Source of the DNA: Roseateles_B sp041912595
GTDB taxonomy: Bacteria > Pseudomonadota > Gammaproteobacteria > Burkholderiales > Burkholderiaceae_C
Assembly (NCBI GenBank): GCA_041912595.1
Contig: JAYRMR010000020.1
Coordinates: 1 to 64,000 of the forward strand
Length of the DNA: 64,000 bases
Reading direction: 5' to 3'
The position numbers and the translations under genes are program-made. Positions within the stretch are counted from its first letter, which is position 1. Each line of letters starts with the position of its first letter. The notes beneath the pieces were generated by a model. The model made no database searches, had not been told where the DNA came from, and saw only the letters and a list, made by a program, of their open reading frames with translations. Of the stretch, positions 36,835 through 45,004 are shown one piece after another.

Positions 36835-37548
36835 ATGAAATGTTGGCAAAGTGAACAGCTGCGCCTGATCAGCAACGCGTCCAGCACCCAGGAGACGTTC
36901 GACACGGTGCTGGCCGAGGCCAACCGCATCGGCTTCACCTACTGCTCCTTCGGCATGAAGGGGCCGGTGCCGCTGGCCGCGCCGCGCGTCGTCTGGTGCA
37001 GCAATTACCCGGCCGACTGGCAGCGCCGTTACGAGGACATGGGCTACCTGCGCGTGGACCCCTCGGTGCAGCGGGCCATCACCTCGGACGAGATCATGGT
37101 CTGGGACGACGCCCTCTATGCGAACGCCCAGGCGCTTCGTGCCGATGCCGCCGCGCATGGCCTGCGGCATGGCGTGGCGGTGCCGCGGCGCGATGCCCGG
37201 GGCATGGTCAGCCTGCTGAGCTTCGTGCGCTCCGAAGACGAGGTCTCGCCCGAGGAGCTCGCCAGCAAGCGCGAGCGCATGCACTGGCTCTCGGTGCTGT
37301 GCCATGACGGCATGCTCAAGGTCTGGGGCGACCTCCTGCGCGACGATTCCGCCGTGGAGCTGTCCGACCGCGAGCGCGACGTCCTGCGCTGGGCCTGCGA
37401 GGGCAAGACCTCGACCGACATCGCGCAGATCATGCAGATCTCCGAGGCCACGGTGAACTTCCACACGCGCAACTCCTGCGCCAAGCTGGGCACCAGCAAC
37501 CGCACCGCCGCCGCCGTCCGGGCCGCGCTGCTGGGCCTGCTGTGGTGA
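36835..37548 (+). CDS. LuxR-family quorum-sensing transcription regulator
   Basis: 237 residues from ATG 36835 (MKCWQSEQLRLISNAS); a GTG at 36811 is possible. The N-terminal autoinducer-binding domain keeps the conserved pocket residues in WCSNYPADWQRRYEDMGYLRVDPSVQ, MVWDDALY and GLRHGVAVPRRD. The C-terminal helix-turn-helix (LSDRERDVLRWACEGKTSTDIA, ISEATVNFHTRNSCAKLG) is complete. It is the cognate receptor for the adjacent LuxI. Its output may include the luxI lux box. Confidence 0.95.
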   Translation: MKCWQSEQLRLISNASSTQETFDTVLAEANRIGFTYCSFGMKGPVPLAAPRVVWCSNYPADWQRRYEDMGYLRVDPSVQRAITSDEIMVWDDALYANAQALRADAAAHGLRHGVAVPRRDARGMVSLLSFVRSEDEVSPEELASKRERMHWLSVLCHDGMLKVWGDLLRDDSAVELSDRERDVLRWACEGKTSTDIAQIMQISEATVNFHTRNSCAKLGTSNRTAAAVRAALLGLLW

Positions 37549-37691
37549 AGTCGGCGCCCGCCACCCCCTCCTGAACGCCCGATCCGCCTGCCTGGCGGCC
37601 TGGCACCTGCACATTCCGCGCGGCTCTGGCCTGCCCGGGCGCAGGCCGCCCTGTTGCCGTTCATGTCCGCCATTTGTTTGAGTGAAAGCAA

Positions 37692-37708
37692 ATGCGAATG
37701 GTTCGCAT
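37692..37708. promoter_or_regulatory. Fur-box-like dyad upstream of tonB
   Basis: ATGCGAA-TGG-TTCGCAT, 7-bp perfect arms, 97 bp before the tonB ATG, with a -10-like TATGAT at 37713. A nearly identical dyad precedes the siderophore receptor at 39707. The remaining part of the 256-bp gap holds no gene. Confidence 0.75.
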
Positions 37709-37804
37709 TGTGTATGATGACCTCATCATCCTGAATTCAACGCGTGGCGGGATGCGGGGCGCCGACGGGTCGCCCGGCTGACAAGGCTGCGCGGCCCCCG
37801 CGTC

Positions 37805-38590
37805 ATGAGCCAAGCGCTTGCCTCCTTCCCGCTGGACTATTCCTCGACGGCCGCCACCCCGCGGGGGGCGGACGCCGCCCGCCCGGTGCGCGAGGCCTCG
37901 GCGACCCCGCCGGCCCTGGACGCCCTGCCCTCGGCGGGCCTGGCCGACTGGCAGCCGCCCCGGCGCAGCAAGCGTCTGCTGCTGCCGGTGCTGGGGCTGC
38001 ATGCCGTCATGGCCTGGGGGCTGGTGCAGATGGGCGTCGTGCCCATGCCCAAGCGCCCGGCGCCGGTCGAGGTCAAGCTGCTGAGCGTCGCGCCGCCCAA
38101 GACCCCGCCGCCGCCCGCCGTGCGCACGCCCGTCGTGCCCCAGTTCCAGCAGCTGACCGTCCCGCCCGTGGAGGTGCCGAACATCCAGCTGGCCCCGACG
38201 CCGGTGACGGCCGTGGTCGCCGAGAGCCCGCCCCCGCGCGCCGCCGTGGCCACGACGCCCGCGCCCGCCGCCGTGGTGGCGCCCGGACCCGCGCATGCCG
38301 GGCCGCGCGAGGTGTCGGCGAGCGCCGTCCAGTACCTCCAGGCCCCGCCGATCGCTGTGCCGGCCATGTCCCGCCGTCTGGGCGAGAAGGGCACCGTGGT
38401 GCTGCGCGTCCTGGTGGACCGCGACGGCCTGCCGCGCCAGATCAGCGTCCAGCAGTCGTCGGGCTTCAGCCGCCTCGACGAGCAGGCCCAGCAGGCCATG
38501 CGCGCGGCGCGCTTCAAGCCCCACACCGAGAACGGCGAGCCCGTCGAGATGCTGGTGCTGACGCCGATCCAGTACGAGCTGGGCCGGTGA
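37805..38590 (+). CDS. tonB: Energy transducer TonB
   Basis: 261 residues. A cytosolic N-terminus of ~56 residues precedes one membrane helix (about 57-79), a Pro-rich periplasmic spacer (PPKTPPPPAVRTP and PPPRAAV), and a C-terminal TonB domain (about 170-261; GTVVLRVLVDRDGLPRQISV, ARFKPHTENGEPVE). It energises outer-membrane receptors such as the Fiu-like one downstream. The long cytosolic extension is uncommon but seen in beta-proteobacteria. No exbB/exbD genes are in the window. Its stop overlaps the next gene (GTGA), and a Fur-like box lies upstream. Confidence 0.92.
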   Translation: MSQALASFPLDYSSTAATPRGADAARPVREASATPPALDALPSAGLADWQPPRRSKRLLLPVLGLHAVMAWGLVQMGVVPMPKRPAPVEVKLLSVAPPKTPPPPAVRTPVVPQFQQLTVPPVEVPNIQLAPTPVTAVVAESPPPRAAVATTPAPAAVVAPGPAHAGPREVSASAVQYLQAPPIAVPAMSRRLGEKGTVVLRVLVDRDGLPRQISVQQSSGFSRLDEQAQQAMRAARFKPHTENGEPVEMLVLTPIQYELGR

Positions 38591-39690
38591 GCCCGCGCCT
38601 GCCGCCGCTGAGCGCCATCCCGCCGCATGTCGTGGCGGCCGCGGATTACGAGGCTCTCGCCCGCGAGCGCCTGGACGCCGCCGCGTGGGCCTACCTGGAC
38701 GGCGCGGCGGCTGACGAGCGCACCGCCGCCGCCAACCGGTCCGCCTTTGCCCGCCTGGACCTGCAGACGCGCGTGCTGCGTGACCTGCGTGGCGGCCATA
38801 CGCGCTGCCGGCTGATGGGCCTGGATCTGCCGCATCCGATGCTGCTGGCGCCGGTGGCGCACCAGGGGCTCTTCCATCCGGACGCCGAGGCCGCCACGGC
38901 GCTGGCGGCGGGCGTGATGCAGACGCCCCTGATCCTCAGCACGCTGTCCACGCTGGGCGTCGAGGCGGTGGCGGCGCAGGCCGCGGGGCCGCTGTGGTTC
39001 CAGCTGTACGCCCAGCCTCGCTGGGAAGACAGCCTGCGGCTCGTCCGCCGCGCCGAAGACGCCGGCTGCCAGGCGCTGGTGCTGACCGTCGACGCCCCCG
39101 TGGCCGGCGTGCGCAACCGGGAGCAGCGCGCCGGCTTCGCCGTGCCGCCCTCGCTGGCGCCGGAGGACCTGCGGGACTGCGCGCCGCTGCCGGCCCATGC
39201 CGCGGGCACGGATCCCGTCTTCGATCGCCTGATGGCCGCCGCCCCGCGCTGGGAGCACGTCGAGGCGCTTCGGCGGACGACGGCGCTGCCTGTGCTCATC
39301 AAGGGGCTGACCCATCCGGACGACGCACGCCTGGCCCTCGACGCCGGCATGGACGGCGTGATCGTCTCCAACCACGGCGGTCGCACGCTCGACGGGCTGC
39401 CCGCCAGCCTGGATCTGCTGCCGGCCATCGTGCAGGCGGTGGGCGGCCGCGTCCCGGTGCTGATGGACGGTGGCATCCGCCGGGGCAGCGACGTCTTCAA
39501 GGCGCTGACCCTCGGGGCGGATGCCGTCCTGCTGGGCCGCTGCTGGGTGTATGCGCTCGCCGCGGCCGGCGCGCTGGGCGTCGCCCATGTCATCCGCCTC
39601 CTGCAGGAAGAGCTGGCCCTGACGATGGCGCTGTGCGGCTGTCGGGACGTGAGCGCAGCGCGGCCTGCGCACGTTCCGGCGCATTCCTGA
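38587..39690 (+). CDS. FMN-dependent alpha-hydroxy-acid oxidase/dehydrogenase
   Basis: 367-residue TIM-barrel flavoenzyme of the glycolate oxidase / L-lactate dehydrogenase family. Conserved parts: AWAYLDGAAADERT, PMLLAPVAHQGLFHPDAE, WFQLYAQPRW, LTVDAPVAG, LIKGLTHPDDA, catalytic His263 and Arg266 in SNHGGRTLDGLP, and VLMDGGIRRGSDVFKAL. It starts with GTG overlapping the tonB stop. Its conserved coupling to TonB/siderophore receptors is notable. It may supply reductant or process a hydroxy acid, but the substrate is unknown. Confidence 0.9.
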   Translation: MSPRLPPLSAIPPHVVAAADYEALARERLDAAAWAYLDGAAADERTAAANRSAFARLDLQTRVLRDLRGGHTRCRLMGLDLPHPMLLAPVAHQGLFHPDAEAATALAAGVMQTPLILSTLSTLGVEAVAAQAAGPLWFQLYAQPRWEDSLRLVRRAEDAGCQALVLTVDAPVAGVRNREQRAGFAVPPSLAPEDLRDCAPLPAHAAGTDPVFDRLMAAAPRWEHVEALRRTTALPVLIKGLTHPDDARLALDAGMDGVIVSNHGGRTLDGLPASLDLLPAIVQAVGGRVPVLMDGGIRRGSDVFKALTLGADAVLLGRCWVYALAAAGALGVAHVIRLLQEELALTMALCGCRDVSAARPAHVPAHS

Positions 39691-39700
39691 CATAAATCAA

Positions 39701-39730
39701 TTGCAAATGCGAATGCTTCGCATCTAGAAT
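39701..39730 (+). promoter_or_regulatory. Fur-box promoter of the siderophore-receptor operon
   Basis: The dyad ATGCGAA-TGC-TTCGCAT (39707-39723) lies between a -35-like TTGCAA (39701-39706) and a -10-like TAGAAT (39725-39730), with 18-bp spacing. Repressor binding would block polymerase. The dyad differs from the tonB copy only in the 3-bp centre. Confidence 0.8.
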
Positions 39731-39869
39731 ATTGATCTGTCGCAGCAAGCCAACCGTTTCAACGGCCGGGGTGCCTCGCGCACCTCGCCGGGCCTTTCGA
39801 GGCCGGAACGGAGGTCGAGACGCCCGGCTTCGGTAGCCAGCCGCCCCCGAACCCTGAAACGGAGCGTCC

Positions 39870-42200
39870 ATGTCCCACATCAAGAGCCGCAAGCACGCGG
39901 CGCCCGCCCGCCTGAGCACCACGGCCCTGGCCCTGCTGGCCGGCAGCCTCCCCGGTCTGGCCCTGGCCGCCGAAGGCACCGCCCCCGCCGCCAAGACGCA
40001 GGAGCAGGTGCTGCCCACGCTGAAGGCCACGGCCGCGCCGGAGTCCGGCTTCAAGGCCGACACCAGCGCCAATGCCAAGCTGACCCAGCCGCTGCTGGAC
40101 ACGCCCAAGACGGTGCAGGTCATCAAGAAGGAAATGCTGCAGGAGCAGGGCGCGGCCTCGCTGATGGACGCGCTGCGCAACACCCCGGGCATCACCATGC
40201 AGCTGGGCGAGAACGGCAACACCTCCGCCGGTGACACCTTCCAGATGCGCGGCTTCTCCACGCAGTCGGCCACCTTCGTCGACGGCATGCGCGACCTGGG
40301 CGCCGTGACGCGCGACACCTTCAATCTCGAGTCCGTCGAGGTCGTCAAGGGCCCGTCCGGCGCGGACATCGGCCGTGGCGCCAGCGCCGGCTACATCAAC
40401 CTGATCAGCAAGCAGCCGCAGGCGGACCAATTCAACGAGCTCAACGTGAGCCTCGGCACCGCCAGCCGCAAGCGCGCCACGCTCGACAGCAATGTGCAGC
40501 TGGGCGCGAACACCGCCGCACGCGTCAACGTGATGGTGCAGGACGGCGGCATCGAGGGCCGCGACCTCGTCAAGAACAAGGGCTGGGGCCTCGCGCCCTC
40601 CATCGCCTTCGGCCTGAACACGCCGACGCGCGTCTTCCTCTACTCCCAGCACCTGCGCCAGAACAATGTGCCGGACGGCGCCATCCCCACCACGGGCATG
40701 GCGGGCTTCTACAACGCCAACGCCACGATCCAGACCGCCAGCAAGGTGCGCCGCGAGAACTACTACGGCAGCGCGTCCGACTACGAGAAGGTCGACGCCG
40801 ACATGTTCTCCGCGCGCCTCGAGATGGACCTGGGCGGCGGCACGCAGCTGCGCAGCCTGACCCGCTACGGCCGCACCCACATGGACCGCGTGCTGACGGG
40901 CGTCAACGGCCTGAGCGTCAATGCCGGCACGCAGGCCATCGAGGTGGCCCGCACCCGCCAGCGCGTGGACCAGCGCAACGAGATCCTGGGCAACCAGACC
41001 AACGTCGTGACCGGCTTCAAGCTGGACGGCCTGCAGAACGACCTCAGCGCCGGCGTCGAGCTGCTCATGGAGACCCAGAGCAACCGGGGCTTCACCAACG
41101 GCAGCAGCAGCACCGTGGACGTCGTGCTGAACAAGACGAAGGTGCCGGGCATCGCCCTGCCCAACGCCAATCTGTACGCCCCGAACGTGGCCGACGTGCT
41201 CGGCACGCCCATCGCCACCGGCGCGGACACCGACGGCCGCAGCGTGACCCAGGCCCTGTACGCCTTTGACACGCTGCACCTGAGCGAGCAGCTCAAGCTG
41301 AACGCCGGCCTGCGCGTCGAGCACTACAGCCTGCGCACCAACAGCAGTACCCTCGTGACGGGCGGCACCGGCGGCAATCTGGCCACCTACAAGGCGCAGG
41401 GCTACGACGTCGGCGGCTTCGTGCCGAGCAACCTCTCGAGCAGCGACTGGCTCAAGAGCTGGAACCTGGGCCTGGTCTACAAGCCGGTGGCCGAGGGCAC
41501 GGTCTATGTGTCGCTGGCCAACAGCTACACCCCGCCCGGCGGCGACAACTTCGTGCTGTCGTCCAGCGCCACCAGCCAGGCCAATGCCGCGCTGGATCCG
41601 CAGAAGACCAGCAACGTCGAGCTGGGCGCGAAGTGGGAGCTGCTGGACCGCCGCCTGAACGTCAGCGCCGCGCTGTATCACACCCGCAACGAGGGGCAGG
41701 TCTCCTACGACGACCTCAAGAACCCCGTGCCCATGGGCAAGACCCGCGTGACGGGCCTGGAGCTCTCGGCCGTCGGTCAGATCACCAACTTCTGGCAGGT
41801 CTCGGCCGGCGTGTCCCGCATGAAGACGAAGCAGTCGGACCAGTGGAGCAGCGACCGCACGACCGAGACCATCGGCGTGCGCTGGTCCCCGGACTGGACC
41901 GCGACGGTGTGGACGTCCTACACCTTCGGCGACCTGACCGTCGGCGGCGGCCTGCGCCATGTCTCCGAGCAGAAGCGCGCGATCACCACGGTCACGGCGG
42001 CGCAGAACATGCCCACCATCCCGGCCTCCACCGTGGCCGACCTGATGGCGGCCTATGCCTGGAGCAAGACCCTGAAGTTCCAGCTCAACGTGGGCAATCT
42101 GTTCGACAAGACCTACATCGCCTCGCTCAACAACAGCGGCGCCCGCATGAAGCTGGGCGCGGAGCGCAGCGTCACGCTGAGCGCCAACCTGCTGTTCTGA
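39870..42200 (+). CDS. TonB-dependent catecholate-siderophore receptor (Fiu-like)
   Basis: 776-residue outer-membrane receptor. Signal peptide ends near ALALAAEG. Plug domain (about 60-190): KTVQVIKKEMLQEQGAASLMDALRNTPGI, FQMRGFSTQSATFVDGMRD, ESVEVVKGPSGADIGRGASAGYINL. The 22-strand barrel ends in SLNNSGARMKLGAERSV and a terminal Phe (ANLLF). Similarity in plug motifs and the downstream piuC point to the Fiu/PiuA group that takes up catecholate-iron complexes. It sits 147 bp after a Fur-box-like promoter. First gene of the iron-reduction operon. Confidence 0.93.
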   Translation: MSHIKSRKHAAPARLSTTALALLAGSLPGLALAAEGTAPAAKTQEQVLPTLKATAAPESGFKADTSANAKLTQPLLDTPKTVQVIKKEMLQEQGAASLMDALRNTPGITMQLGENGNTSAGDTFQMRGFSTQSATFVDGMRDLGAVTRDTFNLESVEVVKGPSGADIGRGASAGYINLISKQPQADQFNELNVSLGTASRKRATLDSNVQLGANTAARVNVMVQDGGIEGRDLVKNKGWGLAPSIAFGLNTPTRVFLYSQHLRQNNVPDGAIPTTGMAGFYNANATIQTASKVRRENYYGSASDYEKVDADMFSARLEMDLGGGTQLRSLTRYGRTHMDRVLTGVNGLSVNAGTQAIEVARTRQRVDQRNEILGNQTNVVTGFKLDGLQNDLSAGVELLMETQSNRGFTNGSSSTVDVVLNKTKVPGIALPNANLYAPNVADVLGTPIATGADTDGRSVTQALYAFDTLHLSEQLKLNAGLRVEHYSLRTNSSTLVTGGTGGNLATYKAQGYDVGGFVPSNLSSSDWLKSWNLGLVYKPVAEGTVYVSLANSYTPPGGDNFVLSSSATSQANAALDPQKTSNVELGAKWELLDRRLNVSAALYHTRNEGQVSYDDLKNPVPMGKTRVTGLELSAVGQITNFWQVSAGVSRMKTKQSDQWSSDRTTETIGVRWSPDWTATVWTSYTFGDLTVGGGLRHVSEQKRAITTVTAAQNMPTIPASTVADLMAAYAWSKTLKFQLNVGNLFDKTYIASLNNSGARMKLGAERSVTLSANLLF

Positions 42201-42243
42201 ACCGGGTCCCGACCCCACGCCATCGCCCACCCAGGAGTCGTCC

Positions 42244-42921
42244 ATGCTGCTGCACATCCCCGAAGTACTGAGCAAGGAAGAGGTGCAGACGCTGCGCAAG
42301 GCCCTGGATGAGGCGGGCTGGGTGTCAGGTCTTGCCACAGCCGGCCCGCAGGCCGCCCACGCGAAGGACAACGAGCAGCTGAGCCCGGATTCGCCGGCCT
42401 TCCTGGCGTTGTCTGGGCGCGTGTCGGCGGCGCTGCAGCGCCACCCGCTGTTCGTCTCCGCCGTCCTGCCGCGCCATGTGCTGCCGCCGATGTTCAACCG
42501 CTACCAGGGCGGCGGCCAGTACGGCAACCACATCGACAACGCCCTCCAGACGGACCGCCGCAGCGGCCAGGTCGTGCGGACCGACGTCTCGACGACGGTC
42601 TTCCTGTCCGAGCCGGACGAGTACGAGGGTGGCGAGCTCATCGTCGAGGACAGCTACGGCACGCACGAGGTCAAGCTGGCCGCGGGCGATGCCATCGTCT
42701 ACCCGTCGACCTCCCTGCACCGCGTCGAGCCCGTGCGCTCCGGCGCGCGCATCGCCTCCTTCCTGTGGACGCAGAGCCTGGTGCGCGACGCCTGGCGCCG
42801 CGCCATGCTCTTCGAGCTGGACATGACCATCGTCAAGCTGCGCGGCCAGATCGGCGACAACGCCGAGGTCACCGCGCTGACCGGCCACTATCACAAGCTG
42901 CTGCAGCAATGGGCGGAATGA
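42244..42921 (+). CDS. piuC: PiuC/YbiX family Fe(II)/2-oxoglutarate-dependent dioxygenase
   Basis: PKHD-type hydroxylase of 225 residues. The iron facial triad His96/Asp98 (GNHIDNA) and His159 (TSLHRVEPV) and the 2-oxoglutarate Arg169 (SGARIASFLW) are present. It is typically encoded next to Fiu/PiuA receptors. The substrate is unknown but thought to be linked to iron-siderophore use. Its stop overlaps the PepSY-protein start (ATGA). One copy of the dispersed GTCAGGTCTTG motif is inside the gene. Confidence 0.95.
   Translation: MLLHIPEVLSKEEVQTLRKALDEAGWVSGLATAGPQAAHAKDNEQLSPDSPAFLALSGRVSAALQRHPLFVSAVLPRHVLPPMFNRYQGGGQYGNHIDNALQTDRRSGQVVRTDVSTTVFLSEPDEYEGGELIVEDSYGTHEVKLAAGDAIVYPSTSLHRVEPVRSGARIASFLWTQSLVRDAWRRAMLFELDMTIVKLRGQIGDNAEVTALTGHYHKLLQQWAE
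42324..42334 (+). repeat. Dispersed 11-mer GTCAGGTCTTG (copy in piuC)
   Basis: Exact plus-strand copy inside piuC, encoding SGL. Its reading frame differs from that of the apbE copy. Confidence 0.8.
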
Positions 42922-43562
42922 AGACCGGCCCGGTGAGCGGGACCCAGGCCGCCCCGGCGCGCCCCGGCTGGATGCGCACGCTGTACCAGTGGCACTGGAT
43001 CAGCTCGGCGCTGTCGCTCGTGGGCATGCTGCTGTTCGCCGTCACGGGCTTCACGCTCAACCACGCCGCGGACATCGAGAGCAAGCCGCAGGTGGTGCAG
43101 CGCACGCTGCAACTGCCCGCGACGCTGCTGCCCGAGCTGACGGCCGCTTCGCTGCGCGGTGAGGCCCCGGTGCCGGCCGCACTGCAGGCCTGGCTGGCAC
43201 GCGAGGTGGATGGCGACCTGGCGCGCGACGGCAGCGTCGAGTGGTCCGAGGACGAGCTCTACCTGGCCCTGCCGCGGCCGGGCGGCGATGCGTGGCTGCG
43301 TGTGGACCGCCAGGCCGGCGCGGTCGAGTACGAGCGCAGCGACCGTGGCTGGCTGGCCTATGTCAACGACCTGCACAAGGGGCGCCACGCCGGCCGCGCG
43401 TGGAGCCTGTTCATCGACGTCTTTGCCGGGGCCTGCCTGGTGTTCTGCGTGACAGGGCTGCTGATCCTGCAGCAGCACGCCGGACGCCGGCCGAGCACCT
43501 GGCCGCTGGTCGGCGCGGGCCTGATGCTGCCCGCGCTGCTGGCCCTGCTGCTGGTGCACTGA
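42918..43562 (+). CDS. PepSY-associated transmembrane protein
   Basis: 214 residues from the ATG at 42918 that overlaps the piuC stop; ATG 42909 is an alternative. One N-terminal membrane helix (about 28-50, TLYQWHWISSALSLVGMLLF), a ~110-residue periplasmic PepSY-like region, then two C-terminal helices (about 163-185 and 190-213). Histidines at helix borders (YQWHW, FTLNHAAD, NDLHKGRHAGR, LQQHAGR) are placed like haem ligands of PepSY_TM proteins, but haem binding is inference. A transmembrane electron conduit between the reductase and periplasmic flavoprotein of this operon fits well. Confidence 0.82.
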   Translation: MKTGPVSGTQAAPARPGWMRTLYQWHWISSALSLVGMLLFAVTGFTLNHAADIESKPQVVQRTLQLPATLLPELTAASLRGEAPVPAALQAWLAREVDGDLARDGSVEWSEDELYLALPRPGGDAWLRVDRQAGAVEYERSDRGWLAYVNDLHKGRHAGRAWSLFIDVFAGACLVFCVTGLLILQQHAGRRPSTWPLVGAGLMLPALLALLLVH

Positions 43563-43619
43563 GCGCCGCAGCGCCCCCCTCACCTGTCCCTGCCTGCACG
43601 GATTCAAGAAGGAATGATC

Positions 43620-44159
43620 ATGAAGAAGCTGTCTGTTCCCCTGCGTACGGGAGCGCCCTGGGCGCTCGGCATGCTGGGCCTGGCCGGCACGTCGGCCTGG
43701 GCCGCCGAGGTCCAGCTCAAGCTGGACATCCCGCGCCTGAACGTGGCCGAGTACCACCGCCCCTACGTGGCCGTGTGGCTGGAGAAGGCCGGCGAGCCGG
43801 GCGCTGCCGCGCAGCTCGCGGTCTGGTATGACCTCAAGAAGCCCAACAACGGCGGCACGAAGTGGCTGCGTGACATGCGCCAGTGGTGGCGCCAGGGCGG
43901 CCGCGCGCTGAGCCTGCCGGCCGATGGCGTCAGCGGTGCCACGCGCGCGCCCGGCGAGGCCATGCTGCAGCTGGACAAGCATCCCGCGCTGGCCTCGCTG
44001 CCGGCGGGCAACTACGAGCTGGTGGTCGAGGCCGCCCGCGAGGCTGGCGGCCGCGAAGTGCTGCGCCTGCCGATGAGCTGGCCGGTGAAGGCCGCCCAGC
44101 AGGCCAAGGCGCAGGGCGAGCACGAGCTCGGCGCCGTCCAACTGTCCATCAAGCCCTGA
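43620..44159 (+). CDS. DUF2271 periplasmic protein with ApbE-type flavinylation motif
   Basis: 179 residues from ATG 43620, spaced from an AAGGA ribosome site. Signal peptide MKKLSVPLRTGAPWALGMLG ending at SAWA, so the protein is exported. The body is a single DUF2271 domain (VQLKLDIPRLNVAEYHRPYVAVW, QLAVWYDLKKPNNGGTKWLRDM). At residues 102-108 it contains DGVSGAT, matching the D-G-x-S/T-G-A-T/S sequence whose final Thr (Thr108) receives FMN from ApbE enzymes. apbE is two genes downstream. I infer a covalently flavinylated periplasmic electron carrier. Confidence 0.87.
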   Translation: MKKLSVPLRTGAPWALGMLGLAGTSAWAAEVQLKLDIPRLNVAEYHRPYVAVWLEKAGEPGAAAQLAVWYDLKKPNNGGTKWLRDMRQWWRQGGRALSLPADGVSGATRAPGEAMLQLDKHPALASLPAGNYELVVEAAREAGGREVLRLPMSWPVKAAQQAKAQGEHELGAVQLSIKP

Positions 44160-44170
44160 GGAGCCTGACC

Positions 44171-44995
44171 ATGTGGAGCAAGACCCGACCCCTGCTGAGC
44201 GCCCTGGCCCTGTCCCTCGCGGCCGCCGCCCCGGCGCAGGCGCACATGACCTGGCTGCTGGCCAACAACTACCAGGTCAACGGCAAGGAAGCCGTGGTGT
44301 CCGTGGACGCGGCCGTGTCCGAGGACCTCTTCGTCTTCGAGCGCGCGCTGAAGCTGGAGCAGATCCTCATCACCGCCCCGGACGGCAGCCGTGCCGAGGC
44401 GCAGCAGCGCAGCAGCGCCCGCCACCGCGAGAGCTTCGAGCTCCGCCTGACGCAGGACGGCACCTACCGCATCAGCCATGTGCAGCTGGCCCTGATGGGC
44501 AGCTATGTGCAGGACGGCCAGACCAAGCGCTTCCGCGCCACCCCCGCGACCCTCGACCAGGAGCTGCCGGCCGGCGCGCAGCTGCAGGGCCTGACCCAGG
44601 TGCACAACCGCCAGCAGGTCTTCGTCAGCAAGGAAGAGCCGGGCCAGCTGGGCTTCGCGCCCGAGGGCCAGGGCCTGGAGCTGCTGCCGCTGGACGCCGT
44701 GACCGAGCTGAGCCACGGTGACCGCAGCCGCTTCCGCCTGCTGCTGGACGGGCAGCCGCTCGCCGACGCCTCGGTGCGCCTGCTGCGCGAGGGCAACCGC
44801 TATCGCTACAAGCTGGGCGAGCAGCTGATCAAGACGGACGCCAAGGGCGAGTTCACCGTCGACTGGACGGAAGCCGGCCGCTACTGGCTCGGCGTGAGCC
44901 AGGGCGACAAGCCCGCGCCGGGCGTGACGGGCACGCGCGAGAAGCCGCTGCGCCGCGCCTCCCTGAGCGCCAGCTTCGAAGTGCTGCCGCGCTGA
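44171..44995 (+). CDS. DUF4198 periplasmic protein
   Basis: 274 residues from ATG 44171 with signal peptide (LLSALALSLAAAAPAQA) and the mature start HMTWLLANNYQVNGKEA. DUF4198 members are exported beta-sandwich proteins often linked to metal uptake. The mature N-terminal His could contribute to metal binding, as in similar periplasmic proteins. The C-terminal region (LLDGQPLADASVRLLREG, TDAKGEFTVDWTEAGRYWLG) looks like a CarboxypepD_reg/Ig-like domain. It starts 11 bp after the DUF2271 stop and is clearly co-transcribed. Probable accessory to the iron-reduction chain; exact function unknown. Confidence 0.85.
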   Translation: MWSKTRPLLSALALSLAAAAPAQAHMTWLLANNYQVNGKEAVVSVDAAVSEDLFVFERALKLEQILITAPDGSRAEAQQRSSARHRESFELRLTQDGTYRISHVQLALMGSYVQDGQTKRFRATPATLDQELPAGAQLQGLTQVHNRQQVFVSKEEPGQLGFAPEGQGLELLPLDAVTELSHGDRSRFRLLLDGQPLADASVRLLREGNRYRYKLGEQLIKTDAKGEFTVDWTEAGRYWLGVSQGDKPAPGVTGTREKPLRRASLSASFEVLPR

Positions 44996-45004
44996 GGACA
45001 AGCG

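Noticed and set aside
44179..44192. CAAGACCCGACCCC at the start of the DUF4198 gene as another copy of the dispersed word
   Set aside because: One mismatch to the reverse complement of the 13-mer, and it encodes ordinary signal-peptide residues (SKTRP). Not counted as an exact copy.
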